A stretch of 47,619 bases of DNA, taken from the NCBI GenBank assembly GCA_030537295.1, contig JAUNNU010000005.1, positions 1 to 47,619 on the forward strand. Reading direction: 5' to 3'. Source of the stretch: Bacteroidia bacterium. GTDB lineage: Bacteria > Bacteroidota > Bacteroidia > Bacteroidales > F082. The position numbers and the translations under genes are program-made. Below, in pieces: positions 44,052-47,619 of the stretch. Each line of letters opens with the position of its first letter. The stretch's first letter is position 1. A model generated the notes under the pieces. That model was not told the origin of the DNA. It made no database searches and saw only the letters and a list, made by a program, of their open reading frames with translations.

Positions 44052-44420
44052 ATGGCAAAAAAACACATTTTATTATTGACAATGATTGTGATTTCATTCA
44101 TGTCATTGGGAAAAAGTCAAACAAACACAGATCAATACCCAATTCTGTTATTTGGTGAGACTGCAACGCAAACAGAAAGCAAAGACATCCCAGTCTCCGC
44201 CTTCATCGACGGCCACGCGCTAACCATTTACATTAATGAGAACGTGGGCATAGCGCACATCGTCGTCACCAACTCGAACGGCGTCTATATCGACCGCGAC
44301 AACATCCTTCACACGCCCGACATGGCGACCCTCCTCATCGAGGACGAGGGTTTCTACACGGTGACGATAACACTGAACAACGGAGAAGTGTACTACGGGG
44401 ATTTCTATGTGACGGAGTAA
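44052..44420 (+). CDS. DUF3244-family small secreted protein
   Basis: 122 residues with a signal peptide (about 1-22, ending GKS). The mature part has the DUF3244 pattern: DIPVSAFIDGHALTIYI, GIAHIVVTNSNGVYID, FYTVTITLNNGEVYYGDFYV, an immunoglobulin-like set of strands. Many Bacteroidota secrete these small proteins; their function is unknown. It has its own strong promoter and follows the regulator gene, a plausible target. The first 45 codons are AT-rich and the rest GC-rich. Confidence 0.72.
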   Translation: MAKKHILLLTMIVISFMSLGKSQTNTDQYPILLFGETATQTESKDIPVSAFIDGHALTIYINENVGIAHIVVTNSNGVYIDRDNILHTPDMATLLIEDEGFYTVTITLNNGEVYYGDFYVTE

Positions 44421-44437
44421 TTTAAAAAAGAATTGTC

Positions 44438-44542
44438 ATGAAAAAGACTATTTTAACTTTCCCATCATGTATAAGAGACATCCCAAACAACGCAATCAAT
44501 AACGTGTTGGGAGATGCGGTGTTTGCCATATACAAACTTTGA
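44438..44542 (+). CDS. Small ORF, possible remnant of a secreted-protein gene
   Basis: A 34-codon ORF beginning MKKTILTF, as a signal peptide would, then CIRDIPNNAINNVLGDAVFAIYKL with no hydrophobic core. It begins 18 bases after the DUF3244 stop. The break in the signal coincides with a 13-base match to the Tn5 mosaic end (44468-44480). It may be a truncated gene, an assembly join or a real small protein. Not recognised. Confidence 0.25.
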   Translation: MKKTILTFPSCIRDIPNNAINNVLGDAVFAIYKL

Positions 44543-44582
44543 ATTTTTCAGTTAAAAAAAGAATGTTGTTATAATAATTTGT

Positions 44583-44590
44583 TATTTTTG
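44583..44590 (+). promoter_or_regulatory. Putative -7 promoter element for the T9SS gene
   Basis: TATTTTTG followed by CAC, 43 bases before the ATG; the transcript would begin inside the tandem repeat. Confidence 0.45.
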
Positions 44591-44634
44591 CACAATTAAA
44601 AACTCGTTAATACACAATTAAAAACTCACTAATA
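44591..44634. repeat. Two tandem 22-base repeats in the leader
   Basis: CACAATTAAAAACTC begins both 44591-44612 and 44613-44634; the full units differ at two of 22 bases. They fill the presumed 5' leader up to the start codon. Confidence 0.7.
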
Positions 44635-45917
44635 TGAAGAAAAAAACATTTATCACCATGCTGCTTGTGGCTTTTGCGGTATGCGACGCACCGGCGGCGA
44701 CAAACGATTCAATCATGCAGCCGACAAACGTGGTCTGCAGGGTCTTTAACACGGACGGGACACTGAAAAGGGAGATAGGGTCGGTGTTCTCGTACTCATC
44801 CGACGGGAAGCTGTTGCGGTACGAAATCCCGGACTACGCACTGACGGCGAGCTACACCTACAGCCTCCTCGGACAAATGATCTGCCAGCACACATGGCAC
44901 CAGGGCGGATGGCCGATGTTCGACGAGTCGCTCAACTATTCGTATGAGGACGGCAGGGTGACATACATCTCTCACGTGTGGGGTCAGATGAACCCAAACG
45001 AGTACTGGCTCTACACATACTACGATGACGGCCGCCTTAAAGAGAAAGACTACAAGGTAGGCGAGGATGAATATACTGATTTCTATTTCTACGAGTATGC
45101 CGGTGACGGGACCAGAGTCGAATACTACTGCGTCGGCGACGGCACCACTTTGAAGAAGAAGACCACCTCCGGCTACGATGAGGAGCACCGCCTCGCCTCT
45201 GTGCAGACTGACACTTACGACGGCAACGGCGGACTGACATCAAGCGTTCTGAAAACATACACCTACAATGCATGGGGCAAGCAGGAGGAGGTCGTCACAA
45301 TGACATCGGCGGAAAGCGGCGAATGGGTGAATACATCGGTAATGCGTTACGTCTATGATGACACCGGCGGCGTCGCCGAACGGCAGGACGGCGTGTGGTC
45401 CGTTACGGACGATGAGTGGGACATCACAAAAAAGGTCAACTTTGAGACATCCGGCGACGGCACGACATACACCGTGTCGTTCTACAAGAAGGTCAACGGC
45501 GAATGGGTCTGGGACGAGTTCGCGAACCAGACGGTGTTGTTCGAGCCTGAATTGAGTTGGCAGCAGAAGGCTCTGCACTATCTCGTGTACGAGGACATGA
45601 ACGGATGTGCGCATGTCAACCAGTTCGAATTCAAGATGGAACTCACCAAAGACCCTGAATATACTGATGTCACCGAGTCGGAGGCATCTGCGACACGCAT
45701 TTATCCGAACCCGGCCTCAGGCAGCATAAGCGTCGTGGTCAACTCCGGTGCGGAAATCAAGAGCGTCAGCCTCCACGACATCTCCGGCCGCCTCGTCAAG
45801 GCTCAGCAGTCCGGCTTCGGGAGCATCGACATCAGCGGCCTCGCGACGGGGATGTACGTGATGAAAGTCACGCTCGACGACGGCAAGGTGTTCGAGGAGA
45901 AGATTGTGAAGAAATAG
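44634..45917 (+). CDS. T9SS-type secreted protein with YD-like repeats
   Basis: 427 residues: signal (about 1-20), then beta-rich YD-like repeats (YSYEDGRVTYISHVWG, YTYYDDGRLKEKDY, YEYAGDGTRVEYY, KTYTYNAWGKQEEVV), and a C-terminal sorting domain from about residue 355 (IYPNPASGSISVVV, SLHDISGRLVKAQ, GLATGMYVMKVTLDDGKVFEEKIVKK). The sorting domain is the T9SS type A pattern, so the protein is exported to the surface. The repeats resemble those of Bacteroidota RHS-like or DUF3836-type proteins. No enzymatic motif. It is followed by a strong terminator and preceded by tandem leader repeats. Confidence 0.8.
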   Translation: MKKKTFITMLLVAFAVCDAPAATNDSIMQPTNVVCRVFNTDGTLKREIGSVFSYSSDGKLLRYEIPDYALTASYTYSLLGQMICQHTWHQGGWPMFDESLNYSYEDGRVTYISHVWGQMNPNEYWLYTYYDDGRLKEKDYKVGEDEYTDFYFYEYAGDGTRVEYYCVGDGTTLKKKTTSGYDEEHRLASVQTDTYDGNGGLTSSVLKTYTYNAWGKQEEVVTMTSAESGEWVNTSVMRYVYDDTGGVAERQDGVWSVTDDEWDITKKVNFETSGDGTTYTVSFYKKVNGEWVWDEFANQTVLFEPELSWQQKALHYLVYEDMNGCAHVNQFEFKMELTKDPEYTDVTESEASATRIYPNPASGSISVVVNSGAEIKSVSLHDISGRLVKAQQSGFGSIDISGLATGMYVMKVTLDDGKVFEEKIVKK

Positions 45918-45930
45918 TGAAACCGCCTTT

Positions 45931-45996
45931 CACGCCGATACGCCGCGGAAATTGCAAAAAAAATCTAAATTTCGCGGCGTACCGGCGTGTTTTTTG
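45931..45996 (+). terminator. Strong intrinsic terminator
   Basis: A stem of about 23 bases per arm (45931-45953 with 45967-45989) with few mismatches and a GC-rich lower half, followed by TTTTTTG. It ends the T9SS gene. Confidence 0.85.
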
Positions 45997-46091
45997 TTGT
46001 GCGACTCAGATTCAATGTTGTGCAATTTATTGGAGATAAAGTGATTAACGACGGGGGCGCATCAGCGGTTTTGTTAAGTTCAACGTTCTGG

Positions 46092-46624
46092 TCACAATCC
46101 CTTTATTATCTGTTTGAAGTCGCGTCCGTCGTTGATTTTGCCCCTGATTCGCTGGCAGCGTTTCTGGAATGACTACAGTTCCACGCCGCACAGCTTCGCC
46201 GTCGTTGAGTCGCTGAAACCGTGCCTGCAGCAGCAGCACGTTTCGATGTCACCGGCGGTCAGGCTCGGATACAGTTCTTTGAGCCGCAGCGAGAAGCCGT
46301 CATACACGATGTCGGTTATGTGGACGAACTCCTTCCTCCCTCCTTATCTTCGCTTGATACATCACGGTTATTGTCAGTGACATGACAATCAGCGAGGCCG
46401 CCGCCACTACGATTATCGCGGCCCTGCTTCTCTTTTCATAGATGCGTTTCTCGTTTTCGAGTTCCTTGCGGTAGGTCTCGAAGACATTGGTGATGTCTTC
46501 CTTGCTCGTGTCACGGTAGAAAATCGAGAGGCATCTGATTGCGAAGTCAGCCGACTTCTCGTAGTCGCCCGTCGTCCTGTAAAGCCTTGCCAATGTCCTG
46601 TAGATGTTCCTTTGATACCGATAT
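46092..46624 (-). pseudogene. Decayed TPR-membrane-HTH regulator
   Basis: The minus strand encodes the end of the same architecture as the gene at 42151: TPR (RNIYRTLARLYRTTGDYEKSADFAIRCL), a transmembrane segment (AAIIVVAAASLIVMSLTITVMY), then a frameshift near 46320. In the shifted frame DGFSLRLKELYPSLTAGDIE, then CCCCRHGFSDSTTAKLCGVEL, an in-frame TAG (46173-46175), and SFQKRCQRIRGKINDGRDFKQIIKGL ending at 46092. These are HTH-like and match the intact regulator's end in pattern. The 5' end lacks a start codon and most TPR units. It is clearly broken by at least one frameshift and one stop. Confidence 0.75.
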
Positions 46625-46632
46625 TTTGGCTG

Positions 46633-46640
46633 CAAAGATA
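46633..46640 (-). promoter_or_regulatory. -7-like element before the decayed regulator
   Basis: Minus-strand TATCTTTG followed by CAGCC, right at the truncated 5' edge of the pseudogene. It may be a remnant or an accident. Confidence 0.35.
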
Positions 46641-46790
46641 TATGTTTTTTCGCAAATATCGCGATTTTTTTGGAGACATTTTTTGTGGTGCGAAATATTA
46701 TTGTCTTGATTTTCAATAACCTGAAAAGAAAAATTGGCGACAATTAGGGGGTTGACGCTCCGGGATGTGAAAAGCGTCTTGGCTTTTGCA

Positions 46791-46798
46791 TATTTTTG
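46791..46798 (+). promoter_or_regulatory. Putative -7 promoter element for the last gene
   Basis: TATTTTTG followed by CCG, 53 bases before the ATG at 46851; it sits inside the long frame extension and argues against the start at 46734. Confidence 0.45.
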
Positions 46799-46850
46799 CC
46801 GTCGGAAATATCCAGACAACATTCATACGTTAAACCTAAACATTAAGACA

Positions 46851-47549
46851 ATGAACAACGACAGATTGACATTAGCTCTGCGTAACACAGAGATGGCCGA
46901 TGCGACAAAGGTCTTCATCGCCGAGACAAAGAAACACGAGAACGACGCCGCCGTCACGGGGCTTGTGAACCAGATCGAGGAACTCTGCGAGACCCTCATC
47001 GATGTGAACAGCATCATCCTGTTCGACCATCAGGTGAAAGAGAACACCACCCAGCTCAACGCCGGCTTCACCGCCATCAGGGAATTGATAGACGGCTTCG
47101 CCAAATCACCGAAGCAGGAGTTGAGAGCCGCCGCCGCCAAAGCCAAGACAGTCACCGACTCACACAAGAACTTCCTGCGGCTCAGCAGATCGGAGAAGAC
47201 CGCCGACGCGCTCGCACTGATACAGGACATCTCCGTCGATGAGATGAAAGAGGCGGTCGCTATCATCCCCACGTTGGCGGAGTGTCTCGCAAACTTCAAG
47301 AGCTTGGCCGAGTCACTGGGCCGGAAACGTTTAGACGAGATGACCGAAAAGAACAGGTCGAAAAGCGTCAAGCCGTCGGTGACAGCGAGGCAGATCGCCG
47401 ACATCATCAACAACAAAATCATGGTGCTCGTCGCCGCCAACGCCATCACCGACCCCGGCAGATACCAGGCCGAACTGGACGCACTGAAAGGAATCATCGG
47501 GCAGTACAACGCAATCGCACGAAGCCGTTGGCCCAAGAAAAGGAAGTAA
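46851..47549 (+). CDS. Unrecognised all-helical protein (DUF6261-like?)
   Basis: 232 residues from the ATG at 46851; the frame extends to 46734, but that part is low in coding character and holds a promoter element. The protein is predicted almost wholly helical (LRNTEMADATKVFIAETKKHENDAAVTGLVNQIEELCETLID), with charged turns and no signal peptide or transmembrane segment. Size and helix pattern recall DUF6261 proteins of Bacteroidota, a tentative match. C-terminus strongly basic (RSRWPKKRK), as if nucleic-acid binding. The codon use is GC-rich. Two copies of a 16-base repeat follow. Confidence 0.55.
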   Translation: MNNDRLTLALRNTEMADATKVFIAETKKHENDAAVTGLVNQIEELCETLIDVNSIILFDHQVKENTTQLNAGFTAIRELIDGFAKSPKQELRAAAAKAKTVTDSHKNFLRLSRSEKTADALALIQDISVDEMKEAVAIIPTLAECLANFKSLAESLGRKRLDEMTEKNRSKSVKPSVTARQIADIINNKIMVLVAANAITDPGRYQAELDALKGIIGQYNAIARSRWPKKRK

Positions 47550-47560
47550 CTAGAAAAAAG

Positions 47561-47617
47561 ACCGATTGCAATCGTCCGTTTCTGTAACAAACTCGGAAAA
47601 AACCGATTGCAATCGTC
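47561..47617. repeat. Two copies of a 16-base repeat at the window edge
   Basis: ACCGATTGCAATCGTC at 47561-47576 and 47602-47617, 41 bases apart, both after an A-run. The 12-base core CGATTGCAATCG is a perfect palindrome. The window ends two bases later, so these may be the first units of a longer array. Confidence 0.65.
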
Positions 47618-47619
47618 AT

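Noticed and set aside
44460..44520. A hairpin terminator after the DUF3244 gene
   Set aside because: Only a six-base TCCCAA/TTGGGA stem with a long loop and no T-run.
46114..46380. Plus-strand 88-codon frame right of the T9SS terminator
   Set aside because: It is antisense to the decayed regulator, whose HTH pattern is recognisable on the minus strand.

Overview
The window looks like chromosomal DNA of a Bacteroidales-type member of the Bacteroidota. Evidence: about twenty starts are preceded by the Bacteroidota -7 element TAnnTTTG (often TATCTTTG or TACCTTTG); two proteins end in T9SS-type sorting domains; the families include GH97, DUF3244, LPP20-like lipoproteins and TPR-membrane-HTH regulators; SD-like ribosome sites are largely absent. 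I saw no tRNA, rRNA, CRISPR array, insertion sequence or phage module.

Layout. 1-1.9 kb: an AlbA_2 protein, a long AT-rich gap and an XRE-type regulator. 1.9-5.7 kb: a DHH phosphoesterase followed by three FKBP-type lipoproteins with one, two and three FKBP units. 5.7-9.75 kb (minus strand): a surface-polysaccharide set (Wzx-like flippase, Wzz-like protein, O-antigen ligase/polymerase) without glycosyltransferases. 9.87-12.4 kb: clpS translationally coupled to a RelA/SpoT protein whose hydrolase motifs are lost. 12.4-16.4 kb (minus): lolD, a TPR protein and an L-cysteine desulfidase-family protein. 16.5-17.2 kb (minus): a GNAT protein with a small overlapping upstream partner, resembling a toxin-antitoxin pair. 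17.5-18.4 kb: a flavodoxin-ferredoxin fusion. 18.4-25.2 kb (minus): a 2234-residue modular T9SS-type secreted protein built from duplicated supermodules. 25.4-29.5 kb: TIGR02757-family protein, a secreted protein, kdsA, aat and truA. 29.6-31.6 kb: a GH97 glycosidase. 31.7-43.9 kb (plus): a long co-directional run of pepE, five envelope proteins (DUF6175-like, CsgG/FlgO-like, LPP20-like and two unrecognised), a calcium P-type ATPase, a prolyl oligopeptidase and a membrane TPR-HTH regulator. 44-47.6 kb: DUF3244 and T9SS proteins, a decayed paralogue of that regulator, an unrecognised helical protein and the first two units of a repeat at the window edge.

Themes. Many genes serve the envelope: Kdo synthesis, O-antigen handling, LolD, periplasmic PPIases and secreted adhesin-like proteins. 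ClpS and Aat are both present, which suggests a functional N-degron pathway. The best candidate for an undescribed system is the five-gene envelope operon at 32453-37239. Second-tier candidates are the FKBP series and the GNAT pair. Functional statements rest on motif recognition by eye; no database search was run.
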